64,000 bases of DNA from Aquanectria penicillioides (Eukaryota; Ascomycota; Sordariomycetes; Hypocreales; Nectriaceae), in contig PYIU01000007.1 of the NCBI GenBank assembly GCA_003415625.1, forward strand, positions 3,968,001 through 4,032,000, read 5' to 3'. Under the pieces are notes generated by a model. That model worked only from the letters and a program-made list of their open reading frames with translations. It had not been told where the DNA came from and searched no databases. Shown here one piece after another: positions 1-11,115 of this stretch; the first letter of the stretch is position 1, and each line of letters starts with the position of its first letter. Both the position numbers and the translations under genes were made by a program.

Positions 1-2
1 AG

Positions 3-326
3 GTTTCTTCTACAAGAGCAGGAAGACAAAACACAGCGCGAGCGAGCGTTAGGAATGAAAAAGAGACACGGCAAGAGTTTCGATTGCTACAGCAGCGACT
101 AGATGCTGCAACTGAACAAAAGGAAAAAGAAATCAAAGACACCCTCAAAGTCGCAAAGAGTGCCATGGAAAAGGCATCCATTCCTGAAAAGCCACGAACA
201 ACATTTCAGTATCGCACACGAAGCGCCTCAGGCATGAACCGCATGAACGAATATGCCAATTTGACATTGTCCAGTGCTGGTATTACTTCATGGGGCCAGC
301 GCGGGACGACGTCGAGGGTCAGATAA
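3..326 (+). other. Coiled-coil-like open frame running off the left edge
   Basis: One reading frame is open from the left edge to a stop at 324-326. It is rich in Glu, Lys, Gln and Arg (for example EQKEKEIKDTLKVAKSAMEK), so a helical or coiled-coil segment is likely. No ATG is needed if it is the 3' part of a gene that starts outside the window. I do not recognise the family. Short coding-like pieces follow to about 870, around WMDYKVAYLAMLRSG near 690, but stops separate them. It may therefore be the tail of a decayed gene. Confidence in a functional gene is low. Confidence 0.3.
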
Positions 327-1425
327 CCATACACTCATAAAGCTTCTTGCAACATGCCCGAGGTTTCGGTGATGATTTCGAACATGGAGAAGTGATGAAA
401 TATGTGGTTCTTAGATGTGGAAGACTCTTAGTATTGCCACACTCATTTAATGGAAAATGCCGTTCAGGTGAGCCACACCCAAGTCTCGGCATGTTAATTC
501 CCATCTAGTATGGTCTGGCAACCTCAAAATACACTATCCACCTGCGGGTGTATTTCAGGAGCCCCATGATGCTCGGGTGCCCTGAACGAGCGACGATGGG
601 CTGAATGGGGCATTTTTCATGATATCACTCACTACCAAAAACCATCACGGACCGTGTTTCGCGCACAGATGATGTTCGCAAACTTTGGATGGATTACAAG
701 GTCGCTTATCTCGCCATGTTGCGCTCTGGGCGCAACATTTGGAATTTAGATACAATCGGAGAGATACACTTTGAATGGCAAGCTCAAGGTCGTAAGTATC
801 CCAAGCCGGCAACGCCGAAGAGGTACTGCAACGGTTGCCCTTTGCAAACACCAAAGACTTCTTTGGATTGAGTTGGTGGTCTAGGGTAATGTGGATCAAC
901 CTGTCATCAGGGAGGTCAAGGAAGATGCAAGGGAGGACAGAGACGTAGGAAATGAACAGCCAGTTTTCTCCAACCAATTTTTATTTTTGAAATTCTAAAT
1001 TCCTTGCATTTGGGCTCTATTGAGGTCCCGGTGCAGCCCTTTGATATTCCTTTATTTATGACTTTCCACCTTATATTCCTTTCTTCTTTTCTTCAAGGGG
1101 CACTCTAGAGCTTCTGATCAGATGCTCTAACACTCTCCCAAGTTGTTCGTAGCTGCTTGGAAGGCTATTCGGTCATCACCGAATCTGCTTACCCTATACC
1201 CTTCTGGGTGGGGTGTGTGTTTTGGCCAGTGTCCCCTTCCACCAACAAAGGATCCATAAGTATTTCCATAATCATATGCAGGGGTCGTTTGCTTTTCTGT
1301 CTAGGGCTGCGGCAGGGTGCAAATTGGGCATAAAGCGAATTAATGCCATCAAGTCCTGGTGTCTAAGTCAGGCTGAGCATATTACATCCTAGATCTATAG
1401 GCCTTATTTCCCTCAAAGCCTAAAA
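327..1425. other. Intergenic region with possible gene remnants
   Basis: No intact gene is visible. Two plus-strand stretches look coding-like: about 380-505, and 640-870 which includes a 60-codon open frame. Stops and frame changes separate them and no family is recognised. From about 1000 the sequence is ordinary intergenic DNA leading to the transporter promoter. Confidence 0.4.
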
Positions 1426-1429
1426 CGAT

Positions 1430-1485
1430 CTGCGGACTCCGCAACACTCCGCAAAGCCAAGGAGCCGGAATCGTCGGAGCGGAGA
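1430..1485 (+). promoter_or_regulatory. Cluster of CGG/CCG triplets upstream of the ABC transporter
   Basis: At 1431-1443 the sequence TGCGGACTCCGCA is a perfect 6-bp inverted repeat around one base (CGG-N3-CCG). A second CTCCGCA half-site follows at 1447-1453. CCGG lies at 1465-1468 and two direct CGG triplets, CGGAGCGG, at 1475-1482. Zn2Cys6 regulators bind paired CGG triplets, and PDR-type pump genes are classic targets of such factors. The cluster lies about 285-340 bp upstream of the transporter ATG. The binding role is inferred from motif and position only. Confidence 0.45.
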
Positions 1486-1767
1486 GAAATCTAGGAATTG
1501 GGAAATAGCCGAGCACGCGTGATGAATCACAACAGATATTCAAGATGGGGCTAACCTAATATGTCATCGAGTGCAACTCTGACAGCTTACGCTGACCACC
1601 GCACCAGAGCTGACAAGATCTCGGTACGACGAAAGCCCCCTCCTGCCAATCACAGTCCATGCAGCATAGACTTGTCCGCCTTATAAGCCTATGCCACCCA
1701 CCTGAATGCTCGCAATTCCGGTGGTGGCAAGTCCTACTATCCTTTTCCAGTGAAGCTGTCATTGAAC

Positions 1768-4700
1768 ATGAGCGACGTCTCCACCAGCGACGTTCAGGCT
1801 ACACAAGGCCGCCGAAATCAAATGGAAAATCCTAGCTTGGATGATTCTACAGATGGGGATTCTCGCAGGCCTGGTGCGGATTTCAGGCTTGACAAGGTGG
1901 ATGAGATCTCCAGCATCAAGAGCAGGGAGGAAGAAGTACACCAATTGGCCAAGCAGTTTACAGAGCGCAGCACTTACTCAACGACTGGGCAAAATCCGTT
2001 CCACGCGGAATCTGGGTCGCCTTTGGACCCCAATGGCGAAAACTTCAACGCTCGAGCGTGGTGCAAAGCCATGCTGGAGATTCACACGGAGGATGACAAG
2101 GCGCACCCCCTCCGCACTCTGGGTGTAGCCTTTAGCAATTTGAACGTCCACGGGTTTGGATCCGATACCGATTATCAAAAGAGCGTGGGAAATGTCTGGC
2201 TGGAGGGATTCAGCCTGGTTAAGGAGGCCATCGGCCAGCGTCGCCGCAAGATTGATATTTTGCGCAATTTGGAGGGCTTGGTGGATGCCGGAGAAATGCT
2301 TGTCGTTCTGGGACCACCAGGTTCGGGATGCTCGACTTTTTTGAAGACCATTAGCGGAGAGACTCACGGCTTTTTCGTGGACAAAAAGTCGACTCTCAAT
2401 TATCAAGGTGGGCTATTATGAATCGGCACTAGGCGCCAATTGCTGATGACTATTAGGTGTTAGCGCTCAGCAAATGGCCAAGGAATTCAGAGGAGAAGCA
2501 ATCTACACGGCCGAAATCGATGTCCACTTCCCCAAACTCACGGTTGGAGACACGCTATTCTTCGCAGCTCGAGCCCGAACGCCTCGATATATCCCTGGGG
2601 GAGCGACGGTGAATCAGTATGCAGCACATATGCGAGACGTCATAATGGCCATGTTTGGCATTAGCCACACCAAAAATACAATCGTTGGGGATGCCTTTGT
2701 TCGTGGGGTATCGGGCGGCGAACGAAAGCGTGTCAGCATTGCTGAAGCCTGCCTCAGCATGGCGCCACTGCAATGCTGGGATAACTCGACCCGTGGCCTC
2801 GATAGTGCAAATGCCGTGGAATTCTGCAAGACGCTGCGCATGCAGACGGACATCAACGGCTGTACTGCCTGTGTTGCTATTTACCAGGCCCCTCAGGCTG
2901 CCTACGATTACTTTGACAAGGTCCTCGTGTTGTACGAAGGTCGTCAAATCTACTTTGGATCCACGGCTACGGCGAAGAGATACTTTCTCGACATGGGGTT
3001 TTCGTGTCCTGAACGACAGACGGACGCCGATTTTCTGACTTCCATGACGAGCCGCCTAGAGCGTTCAGTGAAGCCAGGGTACGAAGCGCGTGTCCCTCGA
3101 ACGCCTGATGAGTTTGCTGCGCGGTGGCAGGCTTCTGCAGAGCGAGCCCAGCTCTTGCAAGACATCGAAGAGTACAACACCCGCTTTTCGTTTGGTGGCG
3201 AATATCTGGACAAGTTCAAACACTCTCGCCGGAGTCAACAAGCCAAGTTCCAGCGTGTTTCGTCACCTTACACTCTTTCTTATACCCAACAAATCAACCT
3301 GTGCCTGTGGCGGGGCTATCAGAGACTAAAAGCCGACCCAAGCATCACGATTTCTTCACTGTTTGGAAACTCCGTCATGGCCTTTGTCATCGCCAGCATT
3401 TTCTACAATCTCCAACCAGACACCAACAGCTTCTTCCAGCGCGGAGCTCTGCTCTTCTTCGCCGTTCTCATGAATGCCTTTGGCTCGAATCTTGAAATGC
3501 TCACGCTTTATGCACAAAGAGGCATTGTGGAAAAGCATTCTCGATATGCCCTATATCACCCATCCGCCGAAGCAGTTGCATCCATGATTATGGATTTGCC
3601 ATATAAAATCCTCAATGCCATCACCTTCAACTTGGTCCTTTATTTCATGACCAACCTGAGGCGGGAACCTGGTCCTTTCTTCTTCTTCTTGTTCCTCTCA
3701 TTCATTCTAACTCTAACCATGTCCATGCTGTTTCGGTCCATTGCGTCATTGACGAGATCCCTTGTTGAAGCCATGCCACCCGCTGCAATTTTGATGCAAA
3801 TCCTCGTCATGTACACCGGGTACGTCTTGCCAACTCGGTACATGCTTGGGTGGGCTCGCTGGCTTTCCCGCATCAATCCCATCAGCTATGGATTTGAGTC
3901 ACTGCTGATCAACGAGTTCCAAAACCGCGAATTTGTTTGCGCCAACTACGTCCCGTCTGGTGCTGGCTATATTGATGTTGGGCCTGAAAACCGCGTTTGC
4001 TCCTCCGTCGGATCATTGCCCGGTCAGCCTTACGTCAGCGGCGACACCTTTATTGAATCGTCTTACGGCTACGTCTCCTCACACAAGTGGAGAAATATTG
4101 GCATTATATTTGCTTTCATGTTCATTCTCATGGGCATTTACCTCGTGGCTACCGAATTTATCACCGAAAAGAAATCCAAGGGCGAGGTCCTAGTCTTCCC
4201 TCGTGGTCACAAGGCGCTAAAGAGTAAGAGAGTGGATGATGTCGAAAGTGGCCAAGATCTCAGCGTCGCGGCAGAGAAGTCCGAATCAGATAACATTGCA
4301 ATCATCGAACGACAAACTGCCATATTCCAGTGGAAAGACGTTTGCTACGATATCAAGATTGGAAAGGAGTCTCGTAGGATTCTTGACCACGTGGATGGAT
4401 GGGTTAAGCCAGGCACGTTAACCGCGCTCATGGGTGTCTCAGGCGCTGGCAAAACGACGCTGTTGGATGTCCTGGCCACTCGTACCACAATGGGTGTTAT
4501 TGGTGGGGAGATGCTTGTCGATGGTAGAGCTCGCGATCATTCTTTCCAGCGAAAGACTGGGTATGCTCAGCAACAAGACTTACACCTAAGCACGTCAACT
4601 GTTCGCGAAGCTCTAACCTTTTCTGCTCTTTTGAGACAGCCAGCTCATGTTCCGCGTCAGCAGAAAATCGACTATGTGGCTGAAGTCATTAAACTTCTAG

Positions 4701-6292
4701 ACATGAGCGACTATGCCGATGCCGTTGTAGGCGTGCCCGGCGAAGGTCTTAATGTTGAGCAACGCAAACGTCTTACTATAGGCGTAGAGCTCGCTGCTCG
4801 ACCTGCTCTACTTCTCTTCTTGGATGAGCCTACTTCCGGTCTCGACTCTCAGACATCATGGGCTATTCTTGACCTTTTGAACAAACTGAAACGCAACGGG
4901 CAGGCTATCCTGTGCACTATTCATCAACCGTCTGCAATGTTGTTTCAGCGCTTTGATCATCTCTTGCTGCTCGAAACTGGTGGCCGTACTGTCTATTACG
5001 GAGATATCGGTGAGAACTCGAGAGTTCTCATTGATTATTTCGTCCGTAATGGAGGTTCGCCGTGCCCACCTGACGCCAACCCTGCCGAGTGGATGCTTCA
5101 CGTCATTGGTGCCGCCCCCGGATCTCATACGAGCATTAACTGGCACAACGTATGGCACAAGTCTCCTGAGTATCAGCGCGTGCAAGACCATCTTGCTGAA
5201 ATGAAGCGTGAACGGTCTCAATTTTCCGACCTCGCAAGGACCACTTCAGGTCAACGGCGTGAGGACAAGGCTAGCTACCGAGAATTTGCGGCTCCATTTC
5301 TTGAGCAGCTCCGTCAGGTCCAGCTTCGTGTCTTTCAGCAAATATGGCGCACACCTATATACATCTATTCCAAAGCTCTACTCTGCGGCAGCACAGCCCT
5401 TTTTATCGGATTCTCGCTGTACAATGCACCCAACACGATTCAGGGGCTTCAGAACCAGATGTTCTCTATTTTTATGCTTCTAACCCTCTTTGGTCAGCTC
5501 ATGCAGCAGATTCTGCCGCACTTTGTTGCGCAGCGTGCTTTGTACGAGGCCAGAGAACGTCCATCTAAAGTGTACTCCTGGAAAGCTTTCATGATGGCTA
5601 ATATCATTGTTGAATTTCCTTGGAATACCCTCATGGCAGTCCTCATCTTTGTTTGCTGGTACTATCCCGTCGGCCTGTATCGCAATGCGGAACCTACCGA
5701 TGCGGTCACAATTCGCGGTGCGCAAATGTGGCTCTTCATTTGGGTATTCCTTCTCTTCACATCGTCATTTGCACACTTCATGATTGCAGCGTTTGAAACT
5801 GCGGAGAATGCCGCAAACATGGGCAACTTGCTCTTCATGCTCTGTCTCCTGTTTTGTGGTGTCATCTCGACTCCCGACCAGTTCCCTCAGTTCTGGATCT
5901 TCATGTACCGCGTATCACCATTCACATACCTTGTCAGCGGCATGCTGTCTATCGGTATCTCAAACACAGATGTCAAATGCGCCTCAAACGAGTTCCTACA
6001 CTTTGACCCGCTTAATAGCACTTGTGGGGTTTATATGGAGGCGTTCAAATCCGTCATGGGTGGCTACGTTGAAAATGAACTGGCCACTTCAAACTGCGAA
6101 TTCTGCCCTATCGATGATACAAATGCTTATCTAGATCTTGTTTCGGCTAAGTACTCAAACGTATGGCGCAGTTTTGGCATCATGTGGGTGTTTATTATCT
6201 TCAACATTTGCGCAGCCTGTGGATTATACTGGCTGGTTCGAGTCCCGAAAGTTAAAAAGGAGAAGGACGATGTACCTGTTAGTGCGGAATAG
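1768..6292 (+). CDS. PDR/CDR-type ABC-G multidrug efflux transporter
   Basis: Full-length pleiotropic drug resistance pump of 1491 residues, from exons 1768-2407 and 2457-6292. The 49-bp intron 2408-2456 has donor GTGGGC and acceptor TAG, and restores [14 protein letters not shown] 1768 is the first in-frame ATG. Layout is (NBD-TMD)x2. NBD1 has the PDR-type Walker [10 protein letters not shown] near residue 181, signature VSGGERKR near 297, and the characteristic degenerate Walker B region [10 protein letters not shown] near 320. NBD2 has canonical GVSGAGKTT near 872, degenerate signature LNVEQRKR near 977, and [11 protein letters not shown] near 997. Each NBD is followed by a block of membrane helices. 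This asymmetry is diagnostic of the family, which exports azoles and other hydrophobic toxicants across the plasma membrane at the cost of ATP. The gene appears intact. The substrate cannot be read from sequence. A CGG/CCG cluster upstream may mediate induction. Confidence 0.96.
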
Positions 6293-6644
6293 TGTCTGAC
6301 TGTACTGCAATGCTTATATAATGGAAATGCTCTCCCCATTTTGAAACAAAGACATTCCCAAAGATAGCCTCAGTGCAGCCTAGACTTTTAAATCTCTGAC
6401 CTATAGGTCCCTACAGGTGCTTTATAGAAACCACTATGTCATGAGTCCCGCGACTTCCAACACAAACATCAGCTAACCCGGCCTCGATTTACTTGTGGCG
6501 AGGCGTGTTATGGGCACTATGTGAACTATGCGCATGTCAGGCCACTCTCTGCCTAAATCGGCTAGTCTGTCCGCCTCAGCTAACATACGTCTTCACCCTC
6601 TGGCATTCCCAACTCCTTGAATAATCTCCTCATCTGAGTAAACC

Positions 6645-8111
6645 ATGAAGCTGTTAGATTTGCCAAATGAGCTTCTCGATGCAATCGGAAAGCACCTCTG
6701 CTGCGAAAGAGATGTTGCCGCTCTGGTCAGCGTCAACCAACGTCTCCGCAGCTTACTCATTGACCATCTATACCGCCTCAACCACGCCAAGGCCTTATGG
6801 CACTTCCATAAATCAGCCGAGCACTGGGCGATAAGAAACGGCTGCATCGGAACCTTGAAGCTGATCTACGAGCTGGGAATCCAGTCCAACTGCCCAGATG
6901 CCCTTCCCCAAGCGGTAGCAGCCGGTCGGATCCACATCGTCGAGTTTCTCCTTGGCAAAGAATCTTGCAATACCAGGCCCACGCTTGATCAGCTCATGCA
7001 CTCGGCTGCCCGTTCCAACAACCTTGAAATGATGCGCTTCATGCTTGGAAAAGGTGCGCGAATTGATGCCCGAGATTATTTGGAACGAACTCCTCTGGTC
7101 CTAGCTGCTGGGTTAGGGGAGGAATGCGTCGTTAAATTTTTGGTTGATCATGGCGCCGATGTGAACGCCAGAGACGTTTTTGGGTGGACACCTTTGGCTT
7201 GGATCTCATCAGAGATCTCAACCAAAATGATGCGACTGCTTGTCAAAAGGGGGGCAGATGTAAACACTCGCATACCCAAAGGCAACATTACAGTGCTCCA
7301 GCAAGCTGCTTCCGCGGGAGAAGTGGACACAGTCAAGGTTCTCCTTGAACTCGGCGCCGACCCCTTTATGAAATGCCCCAAGGGCAAAATTGCGCTTCAT
7401 TATGGATCCTCGCAGGCCAATCCCGATGTCGTCAAAACACTCGTTACAGCACGAGCACCGAATCAAGTCATTGTAACTGACCAAGTCATGGGGTGGACAC
7501 CTCTCCATGAGGCAGTGGTTGGTGGTCATCTCGATGTGGTCAGAATACTTTTGAAGTCGGGCGTTATCCCGATAAACAGCCAAGATTTAAACGGCCGAAC
7601 AGCAGCCTTCTACGCTGCTCGGTATGGCTGGAGCGATATCTTAGGTGAACTCACTGACCACAAGGCTGATTCCACTCTGCCTGATCGTTTTGGTGCCTCT
7701 CCCATCTTTGCGGCGGTTAGAAATGAACAAGAGGGACCAGTCAGACAGCTTTTGAAAGTTGGTAGAGAAGCGGTTCTTCACAAAGACGGCTTCGGACATA
7801 CCCTGGTCTGGTGGGCAAAGAGGAGTGGAAACACTAGCATCCGAGACATGCTCATCGCACATGCACGAAGCTCAGGGCTTTCAATTGATGCAACAGAACT
7901 AGACCCCGAGGTATCAGTGGTGAGATGTATACCAAAGTCGGCCTGGTGCCATCTATGCACACGAACCCTGTGTTCTCATCGAGCCGTATTTGTATGCTCT
8001 AGCTGCATGGGTGGGCGGTTTCTAATCTGTGAAGATTGTTTTTGGGATGGGCAATTGAGTTGCCAGCCATCACATCGGGAAGACAAGTGGCTTCCTTACG
8101 AGGCGGTGTAA
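6645..8111 (+). CDS. F-box / ankyrin-repeat protein with C-terminal ZZ-like zinc-binding region
   Basis: Single-exon protein of 488 residues; the ATG has a good context (AACCATG). Residues 1-45 fit an F-box (LPNELLDAIGKHL followed by VSVNQRLRSLL), the module that docks substrate receptors to SCF ubiquitin ligases through Skp1. Residues about 70-410 form a run of ankyrin repeats, with repeated TPL and HGADVNAR-type turns. Residues about 427-475 are rich in Cys and His (WCHLC, CSHR, CSSC, CEDC, then SHRE). This CX2C...CX2C...CX2C...H spacing resembles a ZZ-type zinc finger. Known fungal proteins of this architecture are thought to recruit targets for ubiquitination, but no target is evident here. 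The gene stands alone, about 350 bp downstream of the ABC transporter on the same strand. Confidence 0.85.
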   Translation: MKLLDLPNELLDAIGKHLCCERDVAALVSVNQRLRSLLIDHLYRLNHAKALWHFHKSAEHWAIRNGCIGTLKLIYELGIQSNCPDALPQAVAAGRIHIVEFLLGKESCNTRPTLDQLMHSAARSNNLEMMRFMLGKGARIDARDYLERTPLVLAAGLGEECVVKFLVDHGADVNARDVFGWTPLAWISSEISTKMMRLLVKRGADVNTRIPKGNITVLQQAASAGEVDTVKVLLELGADPFMKCPKGKIALHYGSSQANPDVVKTLVTARAPNQVIVTDQVMGWTPLHEAVVGGHLDVVRILLKSGVIPINSQDLNGRTAAFYAARYGWSDILGELTDHKADSTLPDRFGASPIFAAVRNEQEGPVRQLLKVGREAVLHKDGFGHTLVWWAKRSGNTSIRDMLIAHARSSGLSIDATELDPEVSVVRCIPKSAWCHLCTRTLCSHRAVFVCSSCMGGRFLICEDCFWDGQLSCQPSHREDKWLPYEAV

Positions 8112-9003
8112 TCTATTAGTGAACTTTTGCAAATACCTCGCTGGCGCTTCTAGCCAGATATTTAAATACTCATCTATCTGTTAGAATCTTTCTTAATTGT
8201 GTAAAGTTAATTTTTAAGCAACACTAGATAGTGTGCAGCGGCAATTCAACGGTCGAATACTAATAATGGATATCGTCCGGTTGTACTAGCCAGTCTTGCA
8301 CAGAATTTGCCCTCCTCACTACATGCGATCGGAACTCCCTGACACCTTGAAATAGATGTTTAGCAGCCAGCCGAAAGCGTGACCCATTTATCCAGTGGCG
8401 ACACTCACAAATTTAGTTGTGGGAATGGACACCTCCTTGTGGCAGACATGGAGAGCTACCGTACTCTGGTCAAATTCACAGACGATCCGAGATTTGCTGT
8501 GATATCTATTTTGCTGCGTAATCCACAAAGATAAGGGGACAGGTAGGTTCAAGATTAGGTATACTAGCAAGGTCATAGATAGCAGTGGCACATACCGAGT
8601 CCAGATGTAGCTGTTACTTTGCATTTTGCCTCAGTCTCTATCAACGGTAGATTTATTATGGCGCAATTAGGTTACCTGGTATCAGCTTCACAATGGCTCT
8701 AGCCATCATTCCAATTCCAAGATACGCGCAATCACGCAGTAGAATGGTTTCCTCGGTAAATGTCTCAGCGCAGACCCATAGTCTTTGGGTCACGATTTCA
8801 AGTACTGAAGTAGGCAATTAGAGGATTAGTGTGTATCGTCAATCCTAGTCTCTGGTGTCTTGAGTCACCAGCTCAACATCAAGTCTTATTTTGGCTTCGC
8901 AGCATTTTTTCCTCAATCTTCCGTCCTCATCTGTGGTCTGATTGCTTCAGCACAGATTTCCGAGAGGACTGAGGACAGCTATCGGTACCCAGGTACGTTC
9001 AAT
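8112..9003. other. Intergenic region
   Basis: Several short open frames lie on both strands, the longest 78 codons at 8388-8624 on the minus strand. None has recognisable protein features. I see no repeat or RNA gene. Confidence 0.5.
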
Positions 9004-9727
9004 ATGGTGGGGAGAGATCCTTCAGAGGAACCTGTCGGCAGGTGGACAAGGGCCAAGGCACGGAGAGTAAAGGCGGGATGCGTTACTTGGTAAGCAGTAG
9101 GGCCTTGCCTCCCTCCCTAGCAAGTAATTACATTGATGAGTTGAGCCGGCTGAGAGGTTAACGGGTCGGCGACGCCACCTTAAATGCTACGAAGCAAAAC
9201 CCATGTGCCAGCGGTGCTTGAGTGACAAAGTGAAATGTGGTGGATATAGAATTCCGGACGTATGCAAATCCCGAATCTCTGGGCAACAAATAGTAGGCAG
9301 TCTAGATCTGCAGCACTCCAGAGCACTACAGAATATCACTTCCAGTGCTAGAGCCATTTTACAGCCCTCGCTACCACTAATACCTCATCTTAGCCCACAA
9401 GATGGCATTCTATTTCGTCACGCCGTTGAGCACACAACTTCAGATCTTGACGCCATATCCAGCTTCGTTAATTTTTAGCGCAGTTTCGTACTCTCACTTG
9501 CCCAGACCAATGTGTCCATTAAGTATGCTCTATGTGCCCTTGGTGGGGCCCCCTGTTTCTTTTTGATCAAACGAGACCAGGCAGCGGTAGACTTCTCTGA
9601 AGACTTGGCACTAGCATCAATCCGAAGATACAACCGGGCGATAGCACACATGAAGCTGATAATGCTCGATGGTTCCGAGACTACTTGCTGTATTCTGTTT
9701 ATACATGGAATTAATATACGCTTCTAG
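9004..9727 (+). pseudogene. Truncated Zn(II)2Cys6 transcription factor
   Basis: Exon 1 begins at ATG 9004 and encodes a basic stretch ending RRVKAGCVT just before a GTAAGC donor at 9090. Downstream, from about 9167, the frame reads RRHLKCYEAKPMCQRCL and DKVKCGGY, the rest of a Zn2Cys6 binuclear cluster. The expected acceptor directly before the CGG-CGA codons reads GG at 9164-9165 instead of AG. Using the upstream AG puts Trp in place of the second zinc Cys and adds residues. The frame then runs into a TAG at 9476-9478, continues in the same frame (RSFVLSLAQTNVSIKYALCA, typical of the fungal-specific TF middle domain), and ends at 9725-9727, several hundred residues short. This is a decayed regulator. 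It lies convergent to the tyrosinase, but a regulatory link is only speculation. Confidence 0.75.
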
Positions 9728-9793
9728 ATTAAACATGTTATGCTAACTATAAACAATGAAAGCCTTGGGCTAAGAAAGTATGCATCAATGACC

Positions 9794-11115
9794 CTAGGCA
9801 TAGGTATAGCACAATTGGCTAGAGACATCCATAACATCGGCGATAGTCACGCTTGATGCAAGTCCGGGATAAGCCAGAGTGTAGTTGAGGGTAATGTTGG
9901 TGTACGGAATGTCACCCCAGTAGTTGTAGGGATAAGCCCACATGGTGTCGGGGCCGCCGATTTCAGACTTGCGGGTAGCCCAGGCTGGTATTGTTAGCAT
10001 TGCTCGTTGAAGGGATCGGGTTGCATACCAAGACGCTGCCACCTGTTCCACTCATAGTCGAGTTTTCCGTGGTGAAGGAAGAACAATGGGTCGCCAGGAG
10101 AGGAGTACATGTCGGACAACTCTCCGACCATGCCGCCGACACTAAAGTGGCCACCACCATGTGTGGTGATGCCAGACAGGTCAGAAGACATGTTGGCAAT
10201 CTCGATATGCTGCGTGTACACATAGAAGCTTGTTGCAGACGACTCCCACGCAACCTCAGCTGCGGTCAGCTTCCTGGTAGCCAGCGACGGGATAAAGTCG
10301 CGACGCAAGCAGTGCGGGGTGTAGGTGAGGCTGTTGCCAGGACCCAAGCTGACAGTGTGATTGGCAAAGGGGCCGTCGAGGACACAACCACCACCAGTCC
10401 TGGGTTCCAGAGGGCCGGGAGCCAGGGAGGTGCTGGGGAGGTCAGAGATGTCCTCGAGATATTCACCGTTGCCTATCAAGTCAGTACGTCTCCTGTTGAT
10501 CAATACTCGGATCACTTACCCCCGAAGCCGTAGGTGGCGTCAAACAGAGGGGAACTATTCCAAGTGTCCTCGCTGGTTGCGTCTTTGGTCCAGTCTAACT
10601 TGGTTAGTCTAAGCAATTGGGGATCAAGTGATAACTTACCCCAGTATGGTTGAGCACCGGTATAGGAGCAAGTGCTTCTCAACTCCGCCTCGTAAAGGGC
10701 CAAGAACTTGCGGTGCCAAGGCAGGAATTGACCCTATCGATGTTAGAGACACCAGAAAAAGGGCACGGCAAGACTTACCACAAAATGAATCTTCTCCGTC
10801 ATGGCAATGTGCACTGCTTGAAAGTCGTCATACCGGTTCTGCACCCCTGGATAGAGCGAAGCGGTCTTGGCCGGCTTAGACTGCAGACACTTTACCGCGG
10901 CTAGGTAGTTTAGCTGCTCCTTCTTGGACAACTTCCTCCTAAAAACTTGGTTAGCAATGTGACATGTAGCGTTCGGCGAGACAACTATACCATTCCTTTC
11001 GGACCAGGACCTTGGAGCAGGAGGTGGTCGCCGTTGTGGTAGCATCCTCGGGCGTCGGGGCTGCAGAGCCGTGGACTAGCAGGAATGCTGCGGAAAGGAA
11101 GGTAACGAGCTTCAT
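9794..11115 (-). CDS. Secreted tyrosinase (type-3 copper enzyme)
   Basis: Six exons on the minus strand: 11115-10991, 10938-10779, 10733-10640, 10594-10520, 10472-10029 and 9984-9794. Introns are 44-52 bp, all GT-AG, and all junctions keep frame. The product is 362 residues. It starts with a signal peptide (MKLVTFLSAAFLLVHGSAA). The CuA region has its His residues in AVHIAMTEKIHFV and FLPWHRKF. CuB has HGGGH and then FFLHHGKLDYEW, so all copper ligands appear present. Tyrosinases hydroxylate monophenols and oxidise o-diphenols to quinones; secreted fungal forms act outside the cell in pigment formation or phenol modification. The chain ends soon after CuB, so it lacks the long C-terminal extension of some intracellular fungal tyrosinases. 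The natural substrate is unknown. Confidence 0.92.

Noticed and set aside
645..977. 110-codon minus-strand frame
   Set aside because: No recognisable features, and the plus strand shows better coding-like signal in the same place.
1978..2406. 142-codon minus-strand frame inside ABC exon 1, and similar frames antisense to the ABC and NACHT genes
   Set aside because: Shadows of strongly supported genes on the other strand.
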